Of a stretch of DNA of 64,000 nucleotides, positions 26,801-38,723 are shown in pieces. Positions within the stretch are counted from its first letter, which is position 1. Every line of letters starts with the position of its first letter. Both the position numbers and the translations under genes were made by a program. Origin of the DNA: Muricea muricata (Eukaryota; Cnidaria; Anthozoa; Malacalcyonacea; Plexauridae); the NCBI GenBank assembly GCA_963855995.1, contig OY979726.1, forward strand, positions 7,292,701-7,356,700. Direction: 5' to 3'. The notes beneath the pieces were generated by a model. The model was not told the origin of the DNA, searched no databases, and saw nothing but the letters and a program-made list of their open reading frames with translations.

Positions 26801-28300
26801 AGTTTGCAGTCTGAGCATGTTTTTACGCTCAAATCGCTTCGAGAACGCCTAAAACGCGATTTTGATGATTGTAAGAACGTTTCTTTTCAGTCTAAAAGCA
26901 TGCTGTAAGTTTCTCATTTCAACATGCTATTTTTCTGATGTCGATAGTTTGAGCGCTGAAAACGTGATTGCGGACTTGCTAAGTTCTCCAATTTCGATTT
27001 AGAAGCTGTCTTTTAGGTCCGCGATTGCAATATATCATTGGGCTCAACTCGTACTTTTTAGCACTCAAAACATCATTTTAAGCTCTAAAACGTCGCCGTG
27101 ATCGATTTGAGACGGCAATTTTTAGTTGGCAGTCCGAGCATGTTTTTACGCTCAAATCGCTTCCAGAACGCCTAAAACGCGATTTTGATGATTGTAAGAA
27201 CGTTTCTTTTCAGTCTCAAAGCATGTTGTAGGTTTCTCATTTCAACATGCTATTTTGCTGATGTCGATAGTTTGAGCGCTGAAAACGTGATTGCGGACTT
27301 GCTAAGTTCTCCAATTTCGATTTAGAAGCTGTCTTTTAGGTCCGCGATTGCAATATATCATTGGGCTCAACTCGTACTTTTTAGCACTCAAAACATCATT
27401 TTAAGCTCTAAAACGTCGCCGTGATCGATTTGAGACGGCAATTTTTAGTTGGCAGTCCGAGCATGTTTTTACGCTCAAATCGCTTCCAGAACGCCTAAAA
27501 CGCGATTTTGATGATTGTAAGAACGTTTCTTTTCAGTCTCAAAGCATGTTGTAGGTTTCTCATTTCAACATGCTATTTTGCTGATGTCGATAGTTTAGCG
27601 CCGAAAACGTGATTGCGGACTTGCTAAGTTCTCCAATTTCGATTTAGAAGCTGTCTTTTAGGTCCGCGCTTGCAATATATCATTGGGCTCAACTCGTTCA
27701 TTTTAGCACTCAAAACATCATTTTAAGCTCTAAAACGTCGCCGTGATCGATTTGAGACGGATATTTTTAGTTTGCAGTCCGAACATGTTTTTACGCTCAA
27801 ATCGCTTCGAGAACGCCTAAAACGCGATTTTGAATATTGTAAGAGCGTATCTTTTCAGTCTCAATGCACGTTGTAGGTTTCTAATTTCAAAATGCTATTT
27901 TGCTGATGTCGATAGTTTGAGCGCCGAAAACATGATTGCGGACATGCTAAGTTCTCCAATTTCGATTTAGAAGCTGTCTTTTAGATACGCGATTGCTATA
28001 TATCATTGTGCTCAACTCGTTCTTTTTAGCACTCAAAACATCATTTTAAGCTCTAAAACGTCGCCGTGATCGATTTGAGACGGATATTTTTAGTTTGCAG
28101 TCTGAGCATGTTTTTACGCTCAAATCGCTTCGAGAACGCCTAAAACGCGATTTTGATGATTGTAAGAGCGTTTCTTTTCAGTGTCAAAGCATGTTGTAGG
28201 TTTCTCATTTCAACATGCTATTTTGCTGATGTCGATAGTTTGAGCGCCGAAAACGTGATTGCGGACTTGCTAAGTTCTCCAATTTCGATTTAGAAGCTGT
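23880..28300 (+). repeat. Satellite block, mixed, with an 8-monomer offset to the next block
   Basis: About 14 monomers. Roughly 24530-26400 resembles 27110-28990 at an offset of about 2581 bp (GTCGCAGTG at 26124 and 28705, and matching CAATTATTG-type monomers). The CGAAAACGCC marker at 25228 lies 1613 bp after the one at 23615, so a 5-monomer step also occurs. The two spacings are interleaved, and I could not define one clean unit. Confidence 0.7.
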
Positions 28301-31300
28301 CTTTTAGGTCCACGATTGCAATATATCATTGGGCTCAATTCGTTCATTTTAGCACTCAAAACATCATTTTAAGCTCTAAAACGTCGCCGTGATCGATTTG
28401 AGACGGCAATTATTGTTGGAAGTCCGAGCATTTTTTTACGCTCAAATCGCTTCGAGAACGCCTAAAACGCGATTTTGATGATTGTAAGAGCGTTTCTTTT
28501 CAGTGTCAAAGCATGTTGTAGGTTTCTCATTTCAACATGCTATTTTGCTGATGTCGATAGTTTGAGCGCCGAAAACGTGATTGCGGACTTGCTAAGTTCT
28601 CCAATTTCGATTTAGAAGCTGTCTTTTAGCTCCGCGCTTGCAATATATCATTGGGCTCAACTCCTTCATTTTAGCACTCAAAACATCATTTTAAGCTCTA
28701 AAACGTCGCAGTGATCGATTTGAGACGGATATTTTTAGTTTGCAGTCCGAGCATGTTTTTACGCTCAAATCGCTTCGAGAACGCCTAAAACGCGATTTTG
28801 ATTATTGTAAGAGCGTTTCTTTTCAGTCACAATGCATGTTGTAGGTTTCTAATTTCAACATGCTATTTTGCTGATGTCAATAGTTTGAGCGCCGAAAACA
28901 TGATTGCGGACATGCTAAGTTCTCCAATTTCGATTTAGAAGCTGTCTTTTAGATACGCGATTGCTATATATCATTGTGCTCAACTCGTTCTTTTTAGCAC
29001 TCAAAACATCATTTTAAGCTCTAAAACGTCGCCGTGATCGATTTGAGACGGATATTTTTATTTTGCAGTCCGAGCAAGTTTTTACGCTCAAATCGCTTCG
29101 AGAACGCCTAAAACGCGACTTTGATGATTGTAAGAGCGTTTCTTTTCAGTGTCAAAGCATGTTGTAGGTTTCTCATTTCAACATGCTATTTTGCTGATGT
29201 CGATTGTTTGAGCGCCGAAAACGTGATTTCGGACATGCTAAGTTCTCCAATTTCGATTTAGAAGCTGTCTTTTACATACGCGATTTCAATATATCATTGT
29301 GCTCAACTCGTTCTTTTTAGCACTCAAAACATCATTTTAAGCTCTAAAACGTCGCCGTGATCGATTTGAGACGGATATTTTTAGTTTGCAGTCTGAGCAT
29401 GTTTTTACGCTCAAATCGCTTCGAGAACGCCTAAAACGCGATTTTGATGATTCTAAGAACGTTTCTTTTCAGTCTCAAAGCATGTTGTAGGTTTCTCATT
29501 TCAACATGCTATTTTGCTGATGTCGATAGTTTGAGCGCCGAAAACATGATTGCGGACATGCTAAGTTCTCCAATTTCGATTTAGAAGCTGTCTTTTAGAT
29601 ACGCGATTTCAATATATCATTGGGCTCAACTCGTTCTTTTTAGCACTCAAAACATCATTTTAAGCTCTAAAACGTCGCCGTGATCGATTTGAGACGGATA
29701 TTTTTAGTTTGCAGTCTGAGCATGTTTTTACGCTCAAATCGCTTCGAGAACGCCTAAAACGCGATTTTGATGATTGTAAGAACGTTTCTTTTCAGTCTAA
29801 AAGCATGCTGTAAGTTTCTCATTTCAACATGCTATTTTTCTGATGTCGATAGTTTGAGCGCTGAAAACGTGATTGCGGACTTGCTAAGTTCTCCAATTTC
29901 GATTTAGAAGCTGTCTTTTAGGTCCGCGATTGCAATATATCATTGGGCTCAACTCGTACTTTTTAGCATTTAAAACATCATTTTAAGCTCTAAAACGTCG
30001 CCGTGATCGATTTGAGACGGCAATTTTTAGTTGGCAGTCCGAGCATGTTTTTACGCTCAAATCGCTTCCAGAACGCCTTAAACGCGATTTTGATGATTGT
30101 AAGAACGTTTCTTTTCAGTCTCAAAGCATGTTGTAGGTTTCTCATTTCAACATGCTATTTTGCTGATGTCGATAGTTTAGCGCCGAAAACGTGATTGCGG
30201 ACTTGCTAAGTTCTCCAATTTCGATTTAGAAGCTGTCTTTTAGGTCCACGATTGCAATATATCATTGGGCTCAATTCGTTCATTTTAGCACTCAAAACAT
30301 CATTTTAAGCTCTAAAACGTCGCCGTGATCGATTTGAGACGGCAATTATTGTTGGAAGTCCGAGCATTTTTTTACGCTCAAATCGCTTCGAGAACGCCTA
30401 AAACGCGATTTTGATGATTGTAAGAGCGTTTCTTTTCAGTGTCAAAGCATGTTGTAGGTTTCTCATTTCAACATGCTATTTTGCTGATGTCGATAGTTTG
30501 AGCGCCGAAAACGTGATTGCGGACTTGCTAAGTTCTCCAATTTCGATTTAGAAGCTGTCTTTTAGCTCCGCGCTTGCAATATATCATTGGGCTCAACTCC
30601 TTCATTTTAGCACTCAAAACATCATTTTAAGCTCTAAAACGTCGCAGTGATCGATTTGAGACGGATATTTTTAGTTTGCAGTCCGAGCATGTTTTTACGC
30701 TCAAATCGCTTCGAGAACGCCTAAAACGCGATTTTGATTATTGTAAGAGCGTTTCTTTTCAGTCACAATGCATGTTGTAGGTTTCTAATTTCAACATGCT
30801 ATTTTGCTGATGTCAATAGTTTGAGCGCCGAAAACATGATTGCGGACATGCTAAGTTCTCCAATTTCGATTTAGAAGCTGTCTTTTAGATACGCGATTGC
30901 TATATATCATTGTGCTCAACTCGTTCTTTTTAGCACTCAAAACATCATTTTAAGCTCTAAAACGTCGCCGTGATCGATTTGAGACGGATATTTTTATTTT
31001 GCAGTCCGAGCAAGTTTTTACGCTCAAATCGCTTCGAGAACGCCTAAAACGCGACTTTGATGATTGTAAGAGCGTTTCTTTTCAGTGTCAAAGCATGTTG
31101 TAGGTTTCTCATTTCAACATGCTATTTTGCTGATGTCGATTGTTTGAGCGCCGAAAACGTGATTTCGGACATGCTAAGTTCTCCAATTTCGATTTAGAAG
31201 CTGTCTTTTACATACGCGATTTCAATATATCATTGTGCTCAACTCGTTCTTTTTAGCACTCAAAACATCATTTTAAGCTCTAAAACGTCGCCGTGATCGA

Positions 31301-32053
31301 TTTGAGACGGATATTTTTAGTTTGCAGTCTGAGCATGTTTTTACGCTCAAATCGCTTCGAGAACGCCTAAAACGCGATTTTGATGATTCTAAGAACGTTT
31401 CTTTTCAGTCTCAAAGCATGTTGTAGGTTTCTCATTTCAACATGCTATTTTGCTGATGTCGATAGTTTGAGCGCCGAAAACATGATTGCGGACATGCTAA
31501 GTTCTCCAATTTCGATTTAGAAGCTGTCTTTTAGATACGCGATTTCAATATATCATTGGGCTCAACTCGTTCTTTTTAGCACTCAAAACATCATTTTAAG
31601 CTCTAAAACGTCGCCGTGATCGATTTGAGACGGATATTTTTAGTTTGCAGTCTGAGCATGTTTTTACGCTCAAATCGCTTCGAGAACGCCTAAAACGCGA
31701 TTTTGATGATTGTAAGAACGTTTCTTTTCAGTCTAAAAGCATGCTGTAAGTTTCTCATTTCAACATGCTATTTTTCTGATGTCGATAGTTTGAGCGCTGA
31801 AAACGTGATTGCGGACTTGCTAAGTTCTCCAATTTCGATTTAGAAGCTGTCTTTTAGGTCCGCGATTGCAATATATCATTGGGCTCAACTCGTACTTTTT
31901 AGCATTTAAAACATCATTTTAAGCTCTAAAACGTCGCCGTGATCGATTTGAGACGGCAATTTTTAGTTGGCAGTCCGAACATGTTTTTACGCTCAAATCG
32001 CTTCCAGAACGCCTTAAACGCGATTTTGATGATTGTAAGAACGTTTCTTTTCA
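28300..32053 (+). repeat. Higher-order repeat, 6 monomers, 1936 bp, about 1.9 copies
   Basis: Marker pairs at 1936 bp are GGGCTCAATT at 28331 and 30267, and CATTTAAAAC near 29967 and 31903. GCAAGTTTTTACG and GTCGATTGTTTG also occur once in each copy. Copies are about 28305-30240 and 30241-32053. Both junctions lie inside a monomer, not at the chosen monomer boundary. This unit differs in composition from the 6-monomer unit at 7.7-11.9 kb. Confidence 0.87.
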
Positions 32054-33096
32054 GTGTCAAAGCATGTTGTAGGTTTCTCATTTCAACATGCTATTTTGCT
32101 GATGTCGATAGTTTGAGCGCCGAAAACATCATTGCGGACATGCTAAGTTCTCCAATTTCGATTTAGAAGCTGTCTTTTAGCTCCGCGCTTGCAATATATC
32201 TTTGGGCTCAACTCGTTCATTTTAGCACTCAAAACATCATTTTAAGCTCTAAAACGTCGCAGTGATCGATTTGAGACGGATATTTTTAGTTTGCAGTCCG
32301 AGCATGTTTTTACGCTCAAATCACTTCGAGAACGCCTAAAACGCGATTTTGATGATTGTAAGAACGTTTCTTTTCAGTCTCAAAGCATGTTGTAGGTTTC
32401 TCATTTCAACATGCTATTTTGCTGATGTCGATAGTTTGAGCGCCGAAAACGTGATTGCGGACTTGCTAAGTTCTCCAATTTCGATTTAGAAGCTGTCTTT
32501 TAGCTCCGCGCTTGCAATATATCATTGGGCTCAACTCGTTCATTTTAGCACTCAAAACATCATTTTAAGCTCTAAAACGTCGCAGTGATCGATTTGAGAC
32601 GGATATTTTTAGTTTGCAGTCTGAGCATGTTTTTACGCTCAAATCGCTTCGAGAACGCCTAAAACGCGATTTTGATGATTGTAAGAACGTTTCTTTTCAG
32701 TCTCAAAGCATGTTGTAGGTTTCTCATTTCAACATGCTATTTTGCTGATGTCGATAGTTTGAGCGCCGAAAACGTGATTGCGGACTTGCTAAGTTCTCCA
32801 ATTTCGATTTAGAAGCTGTCTTTTAGGTCCGCGCTTGCAATATATCATTGGGCTCAACTCGTTCATTTTAGCACTCAAAACATCATTTTAAGCTCTAAAA
32901 CGTCGCCGTGATTGATTTGAGACGGATATTTTTAGTTGGCAGTCCGAGCATGTTTTTACGCTCAAATCGCTTAGAGAACGCCTAAAACGCGATTTTGATT
33001 ATTGTAAGAGCGTTTCTTTTCAGTCTCAATGCACGTTGTAGGTTTCTAATTTCAACATGCTATTTTGCTGATGTCAATAGTTTGAGCGCCGAAAAC
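32054..33096 (+). repeat. Satellite flank left of the transposon, duplicated elsewhere
   Basis: Three monomers and a partial one, with private markers TCACTTCGAG (32321), GCTTAGAGAACG (about 32969) and GATGTCAATAG (33070). The same markers in the same order occur 24370 bp downstream (for example TCACTTCGAG at 56691). This flank was therefore duplicated together with the sequence now on the other side of the insertion. Confidence 0.88.
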
Positions 33097-33099
33097 ATG
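33097..33099 (+). repeat. Target-site duplication, left copy (ATG)
   Basis: The satellite reads GAAAACATG up to 33099 and then the element begins. The pre-insertion sequence, seen in most X-class monomers, is GAAAACATGATTGCGG with one ATG. Confidence 0.9.
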
Positions 33100-33123
33100 C
33101 ACGGGGCGAAAAGTTCGGTTTGC
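33100..33123 (+). repeat. Left terminal inverted repeat (24 bp, imperfect)
   Basis: It starts CACGGGGCGAAAA and ends TTTGC. Compared with the complement of the right end it matches at the first 13 positions and at 20 of 24 overall, with mismatches at positions 14, 16, 18 and 19. Confidence 0.88.
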
Positions 33124-33600
33124 AACGCAAGCAAAATTAAAGAAAATCATGTTACAAAGTTGAAATTTGCCAGAATTTGCTAATTTTGCCGGGTATGAAA
33201 AACATTAATTTGCCGTTCGAGCAAACCAGTTCGACTACCGGTCGATGGCCGCGAAGTGAATAGTGCAAACCTGCTTGCAAACCTTGGCAAAATGAAAGTT
33301 TTGGCCTAAAATTTGCTCACGCGTAAACAGGTCTGCAAACCGCGGGTTATTTGCGCCAGGTTTGCCTCGCGGGTAAACATGTACGCAAACCTTAATTTTG
33401 AGACACGATTGCCGCGTGGGTAAATTCATACGCAAACGTATAGTTTGCTAGGTGATTTTCGTATCGATTAAACTCGTGCGCAAACTAAAAACTGGTTTTC
33501 TGCAGACTAGCCTCATAGGTAAACTCTATGCAAACTTAGTGTTTCTTATAGGGTTTACCCACGGTTACGCGATCGCGCATTCCAACTTTTCGCTATAAAT
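33105..33600. repeat. Left subterminal repeat region of the transposon
   Basis: About 500 bp crowded with short motifs: GCAAACC or GCAAACT (for example near 33219, 33267, 33277, 33331, 33383, 33431, 33480 and 33530) and GGGTAAA-type motifs (TCGCGGGTAAAC near 33368, GCGTGGGTAAAT near 33414, and GTTTACCCACG in the other orientation near 33554). In CACTA-family elements such arrays bind the transposase; that role is inferred here. The open frame on the minus strand at 33235-33435 is a translation of these repeats and is not called a gene. Confidence 0.75.
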
Positions 33601-35194
33601 TTTAATGTTACCATTTGTATGCTACCATTATAACCATGTGCAATGAAACAATACACGGTATCCATAGACAAAAACTGCTATACAAACAGCTATACATGGC
33701 CTAATCTCTAGGCGATGCATATATCAATAAGCGTTTTCTGCGTCTGATAATTACCCTTCATAACTTTGTCGTAGTTTGCTCTTTCGCCCAGAAACCTGGT
33801 CAAGGGAGACCGGCCAACAAACTGCAGGTATTTTAAAAACCACCTGAAAACTAGTAAGTTTTGAGCACAGGTTTTACTAACTCCAAGATAAGACTCGAAA
33901 GGTCAACGTTCCTGTATTTTTTATGTGATTTCAACAATACCAACAGTACCTGTTTTTTGACATTACAGCTGTGTAGCCAACCAAACGGGCAAAAATTTAG
34001 ACAATACAAATGCATGTATCGTGGTCAAATATAAAACTAAAAGATCAGTGACGAAAAACCTGTTTATTTACATAATATTACAAAAGAACCAGTGCTTTTT
34101 TGCGATAATTAAAAACACGCATTTTAAACCATCGCAAAGATTAACACAGATTGACATAGTCATAAAGACCTCAACAAAAGTATGAAGAAGGCCCAAGAAA
34201 GCTTAGTTTTAAGGTCTGATTTAGTCGTAAAATTTCTGCAGCGTCAAATGCAATTCAAGCAATAGATAATTGAGATAAGTCAACTCATGATCTATTGTTT
34301 CAATTGCACTTTTCTAAGCTTTTGGATACAATACAATATGCAACATTATGCAAAATGCACTCTTTGATTTACCCTCTGCTCTTTAAAGAGATAGGTATGG
34401 TAATCTTTATTCAGTCTAGCACTGCAGAAAAGCTGATTCAATCTAATGAAAAACGTTCTGGAATATTCAAACCTAGCAGCATTTCGTATTTACATATTGT
34501 ACGACATGGGCATGCAACCTGTAAGTCTTTTAGGTTCATCTTATTACACATATTACAGTACATGTATCATGGTAGTTTCTCCAATATTAAAGCTTGTTGA
34601 ATCATCATTGAAAATAACAGCTTTCTCAACCTCGTAGTTGCAATTTTCCAAGCAAAAGTTTTTTACCATGTGGCATTTCCTCGCACTGCTGGTCATGGTA
34701 GAGCTGAAATCACCAAACTGTTAATTGGCACATTGTTGCTGACTGTTATGATCATTTAATTTTTCAGTGTAAAAAATGGATTACCATATTTATCAAATAT
34801 CCAAGATTCTTCTAGTTTCTACAAAGCAAAAGGTAGAATGTCATACAAGAAACTGTCATTGGCAAAGTTTTGAGGACTTCTCATGCCCAGCATTATGTTT
34901 TCGTTAGGATACAACAAAATGCCTTATATAGCCGTAGTTTAATTGAATCCGTTTTCACCATGTAAAATTCGAGTTGTTACATTAATCATTCAGTGGGAAA
35001 ATTATGGCCAAAAATTTGTGTTTCGGCTTTCATGGTATTGAGCTGGCTGCTGAAAGATGTGATTTTTTAAAAGATATGTTCCATTGTCAACTTAAATTTT
35101 GTTAAATAATCACCAAATGCTGTCAGTCACCTAAATGTTGCTGTTTACAATTTCATAAATTTATCATGGCAACCATGCAGTTAAGTAGCTTTAA

Positions 35195-35218
35195 CCCCCC
35201 CCCCCCACACACACACAC
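35195..35218 (+). repeat. Simple repeat: C12 followed by (AC)6
   Basis: Twelve consecutive C (35195-35206) followed by six AC dinucleotides (35207-35218). It is the only clear microsatellite in the window and a likely site of length variation and sequencing error. Confidence 0.9.
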
Positions 35219-36077
35219 TCCCCAAAAAATTAAAATCAGCTAACAAGTGCACAGACAAAATGAAAAATACTGGTGACCTTTTATCAGGAGAGTTATAAGT
35301 TGTCTTCAATAATTTGGGAAGAAGTGATCAACCATCAATGTCAACTTATCAGTATAACCTGTTAATCAGTACTAGTAGGTAGTGTATAAGTTGACATTGC
35401 TGATTAGTGAACTTCCTAAACATCAATAAGCTTGACCTCTTGCTCACTAAAATTATTTAATAATTTTTTGCATTTCAAATTTGCTTTTAGTTGTTAATTC
35501 ACAAGGTTAATGGCTAAAGCTAGTTGCTGCCAAAAACCTTGTCAACTGTAATAATTTCAGCTTCCTTCCAGTGGTTATGGTATGCATTATCCAAGCACTA
35601 ACTACAATATTTGCAGTTCACAAAATATTTTCCTCTCAAAACTTTCACACTTGGACACTGAAGTAACACTGAACCAAATTCAACTTGAGAACCTAATATA
35701 TATAAAAGACGTAAATTTAGCATTTTATTGTTTTACTTACGTAATATTTGAAGGTGTTAATGATGGTACCGTATACAATTTTAAGCATCAAGCATCCTGG
35801 AGGAAACAAAACAAGTAAAGTTAACAAAATACCTCGGAGTTAATTCAGTTGTAATGCTTAAAAGTGTTTATGAGTTTCGTGAAAAATAGTAGCTACGCTT
35901 GTTAATATAAAAATCAAAAATGCTGCGGTTAACGAGATAAATATAATGAATTTACAGTCTTAAATAATTTCAAATGCCAGCTGTTTTGTAATGGCCTCAG
36001 AGCCTGAAAAAGACGCTAACAAAACTATCATAGTCATAAAATAGACCTTGCAGAAAGAAAGGATACTAACCTTCCAC

Positions 36078-36263
36078 TTAAAGCATTTGATTTATTCCCT
36101 CAAATCCTTGGTTTGATTCGAAACAAAGCGATGCTTTACTATAATGTATGGAAACCATTTTGAATACTGGCTGATCTTTCGCACACAAAATACTGATTTT
36201 TTCATATCTTTTTTTAGCCAAATTCTTTAAATATCTTTCCAGAATGATGCAACTGTGTTTCAT
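36078..36263 (-). pseudogene. Possible remnant exon, 61 codons, unknown
   Basis: A minus-strand frame of 61 codons about 140 bp downstream of the E2F/CCAAT cluster. It is rich in Lys, Ser and Ile and opens MKHSCIILERYLKNLAKK. I recognise no domain. The frame ends with TAA and is followed closely by GGTTAGTATC, which resembles a splice donor, so a shifted exon end is conceivable. It could equally be a chance frame. It is listed only because of its position relative to the promoter-like cluster. Confidence 0.15.
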
Positions 36264-36391
36264 TGTACCACGTATTAATTTTCAACCACCAGTTTATGCA
36301 TTTTCCCAATTTTTTTTAGCAAAAACTCTTGGATCTCGTCTCGAAAACATTCTCTTGTCAGTTCGAAATTCAATATCAAAAGGAACAATTT

Positions 36392-36414
36392 GATTGGTCA
36401 ACTTTCGCGCCAAA
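36392..36414 (-). promoter_or_regulatory. E2F consensus site beside an inverted CCAAT box
   Basis: TTTCGCGCCAAA (36403-36414) is, read on the minus strand, TTTGGCGCGAAA, a perfect match to the palindromic E2F consensus TTTSGCGCSAAA. Four bases to the left of it on the plus strand, ATTGGT (36393-36398) is a CCAAT box reading ACCAAT on the minus strand. TTCGAA, resembling a CHR element, lies at 36362-36367. E2F, CCAAT and CHR sites together are typical of animal cell-cycle promoters. Here no validated gene follows: on the minus strand there is an 18-codon frame from an ATG near 36351 and a 61-codon frame (36263-36078) that stops just before a GTTAGT donor-like sequence. Motif match is certain; function is unproven. 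Confidence 0.4.
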
Positions 36415-36865
36415 AGCTCGCGGAATGTTTTCCTTTTATTTTACATACGTCAAAAGTTGATATTTTTTTTAAAATTTGCTTTAAAAGTTCCAGGTTCAAC
36501 AAAATATTAGTTTAATTATGCCATCATTATTCATTTATTCACGGTCTTTCAATATGGAGCATTAAGATAATATTCGCACAGCATAACAAAATTTTGGGCT
36601 GCCTTCGCCACTGCTACACAACTAAAAAATAGGTACAGTAGGCCAATTTTCCCTGATGATAGCCGTTGTGCTTTGCATTGGCTGTAAAAATTACAATCAA
36701 GCTTTAGCATTCAGATCGATTTCTATATTTTTGCTTAGGAAGTGCAAAAATATATTATTTAAAGATCATTGCTTGGAAGCTTAATTATTATGTGTAAGTA
36801 TAAGCTTTTTCTATACATAAAGAGAATGAACACCTACCCATACCTTAGCCACGTTCGACTATCTC

Positions 36866-36917
36866 ATTGGCTACTTAATTGACGGACACTAAATTGCAAA
36901 CATTTCGTATATAAAAG
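36866..36917 (+). promoter_or_regulatory. Candidate core promoter: inverted CCAAT plus TATA box
   Basis: ATTGG (36866-36870) is followed 37 bp later by TATATAAAAG (36908-36917), a strong TATA match, giving a plausible plus-strand start near 36940. The downstream sequence has no usable frame before the right subterminal repeats. Three similar 9-mers follow: GCACTATGG (36917), GTACTATCG (36932) and GCACTATCG (36952). In AT-rich DNA a TATA match is not rare. Confidence 0.25.
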
Positions 36918-37206
36918 CACTATGGAAATAAGTACTATCGAAAGATAGAAAGCACTATCGACGAGTGGTAGTGTTTGGTGTTTAGGCAAAATTTATAAAG
37001 CTAGGGTTTAGAAGCTGTATAACTGCAATGCAAATGACGACACGTTAACAATAATATTCTCGTTTTAAATCTCAATATCTCTATTCGATCAAAATCTTAT
37101 TATAATATCTTAAACTTTAAATTATAACCATTCCTGCATATGGCAAATTTATTTGATTGTGATAGCTGTTTCAGTTTTTCCAAAGTTTATATCCTAATAA
37201 CCTTTA

Positions 37207-38723
37207 GAAATCCACATCAGCAAACTCGTTGCAAATTTGCAACTAGCTTTGCAACTGAATTTTGCATATGCAAACCTATACCGAAATTTAGATCAAACTA
37301 GTTTTTTCTTGAGGAATACTTTTGCCAGTTTTATCACGGTGTAATAGTTGAAAAGTTACTTTACCAATATGAATCATTGATACAAGGAACTCTAATATAG
37401 GCTGAATTAATAACCATTGCCGAATGGTCATTGTAAAAGGATCATTTTGGTATGTATAGTTGCACGATATTATATACGTTAGTCGTCACGATAATATTTT
37501 ATTAATCAACAAGCCACTGATTTTGTTGATCGCGAGGCATTGCTGCATTTTTTTTGTGAAAAGACTTGTTATAATAATTTGTTGAGGGCTTTCCAAACAA
37601 CTGCGTAATCTATTTAATTATTAGCACGCAACTAAAATTTCGATATAAGCGGAATTTTGGTTGACCGCAAAACCTAAGAAGTCCACATTTGCAAAACCGA
37701 TGCAAATTTGCAAGCAGCTTTGCAATTTAATTTTGAATACGCAAACCGGTCGAAAAATTTAAAGCAATGTTTTTTTTGTTTGGCAAACTTTGCCACCGGT
37801 TTGCCCGCGGGCATTATAACTGCAAAGTTGCTTAGACGTTTGCCTAGATGAAACTTGTACGCAAATTTGTAGCAAATTTAAGCGTTGCAAACTTGGAAAA
37901 CGCATGTGGGCAAACTCGCGCGCAAATTTATTCACTATTTTTGCGCATGGGTTTGTCTCATGCGCAAATTTTCGGCAAATTGGATTTTTCACAAGCCACT
38001 GATTTTGTTGACGGCGAGCCATCGCCGCAATTTCTGAAAAAACTTGTTATAGTAATTATTTGATGAAGATTTACCAAGCAACTGTGTATGTAATTTTTTA
38101 AAATTTTTGGCACACAACAAAAATTCCAATGTAAGTGGGATTTTGGTAGACCGCAAGACTTGAGAAGTCCATATTTGCAAACTCGATGCAAATTTGCAAG
38201 CAGCTTTGCAATTTAATTTTGCATACGCAAACCTATCTAAAAATTTAAAGCAAACTCTTTTTTGTTTAGTGATCTTTGCCGTCGGTTTGTCCACGGGCAT
38301 AATAACTGCAAAGTTGCTCAGGCGTTTGCCTAGGTGCAAACCTGTATGGAAGCTTGTAGCAAATTTAAGCGTTGCAAACTTAGAAAACCCATGTGGGCAA
38401 ACTCGTGGGCAAATTTAGTCCCTATTTTTGCGCATGGGTTTGCCTGATGTGCAAATTTACAAGCAGCTTTGCAATTTAATTTTGCATACGCAAACCGGTC
38501 GAAAAATTAAAAGCAAACTCTTTTTTGTTTAACAAACTTTGCCAACGGTTTACCCGCGGGCATTATAACTGCAAAGTTGCTTAGACGTTTGCCTAGATGC
38601 AAACCTGTACGCAGATTTCTAGCAAATTTAAGCGTTGCAAACTCAGAAAATGCATGTGGGCAAACTCGTGCGCAAATTTAGTTGCTATTTTTGCGCACGG
38701 GTTTGTCTCATGCGCAAATTTCG
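37207..38723. repeat. Right subterminal repeat region with large internal direct repeats
   Basis: About 1.5 kb built from diverged copies of one unit. A full copy starts at AAGCCACTGATTTTG (37511) and is repeated 482 bp later (37993). A shorter third copy, joined by an internal deletion, runs from about 38452. A partial diverged copy lies at about 37207-37300. Each full copy contains the palindrome GCAAATTTGC (37231, 37702, 38188), CAGCTTTGCAATTTAATTTT, TTT(A/G)CCCGCGGGC or a variant, and GCGTTGCAAACT. The GGGTAAA motifs of the left end appear here mainly as TTTACCC or TTTGCCC, that is inverted. Short frames on both strands within 37759-38800 simply translate these repeats; the last runs out of the element into the satellite. 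Confidence 0.82.

Larger units (their letters stand above)
1..33096 (+). repeat. Satellite array, left part (about 323-bp monomer, about 102 copies)
   Basis: Uninterrupted head-to-tail satellite. Taking the landmark GATCGATTTGAGAC as monomer start, it falls at 319, 641, 964, 1286, 1609 and so on. The last copy before the insertion begins at 32910 (as GATTGATTT). That gives 101 complete monomers with a mean length of 322.7 bp. Every monomer has the same orientation and I saw no inversion. A typical monomer is about 40% GC and carries about 21 CpG where its composition predicts about 13. Most differences between monomers are single substitutions, plus a few recurrent short indels such as loss of GA in TTTGAGCGCC. 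There is no coding signal: open frames are under 80 codons and recur only because the DNA recurs. The window starts inside a monomer, so the array continues to the left. Confidence 0.98.
33600..37206. other. Unique AT-rich transposon core, no recognised gene
   Basis: About 3.6 kb, single copy in this window, strongly AT-rich and dense in stop codons in all frames. The longest frame is 101 codons (34295-34600, plus strand). Others of 61-78 codons lie at 34446-34637, 35582-35818 and 36078-36263 (minus). None shows a motif I can name: no DDE/D signature context, zinc finger or membrane pattern. The region holds a poly-C/AC tract at 35195 and promoter-like clusters near 36400 and 36870-36920. It may be decayed transposase sequence, a captured host fragment or neutral filler, and the sequence alone does not decide. 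Confidence 0.6.

Noticed and set aside
1..33096. CRISPR-like array (regular repeats with variable segments)
   Set aside because: The whole 323-bp period is conserved, with no unique spacers and no cas genes. It is a satellite.
34295..34600. 101-codon frame in the transposon core as a candidate transposase fragment
   Set aside because: There is no catalytic motif pattern or zinc-binding residue arrangement, and an overlapping frame of similar quality exists. The length is unremarkable for an AT-rich 3.6-kb region with six frames.
35699..35708. TATATAAAAG as a second promoter
   Set aside because: It is a good TATA match, but it lies inside an AT-rich stretch with no supporting elements and no gene downstream, so a chance match is likely.
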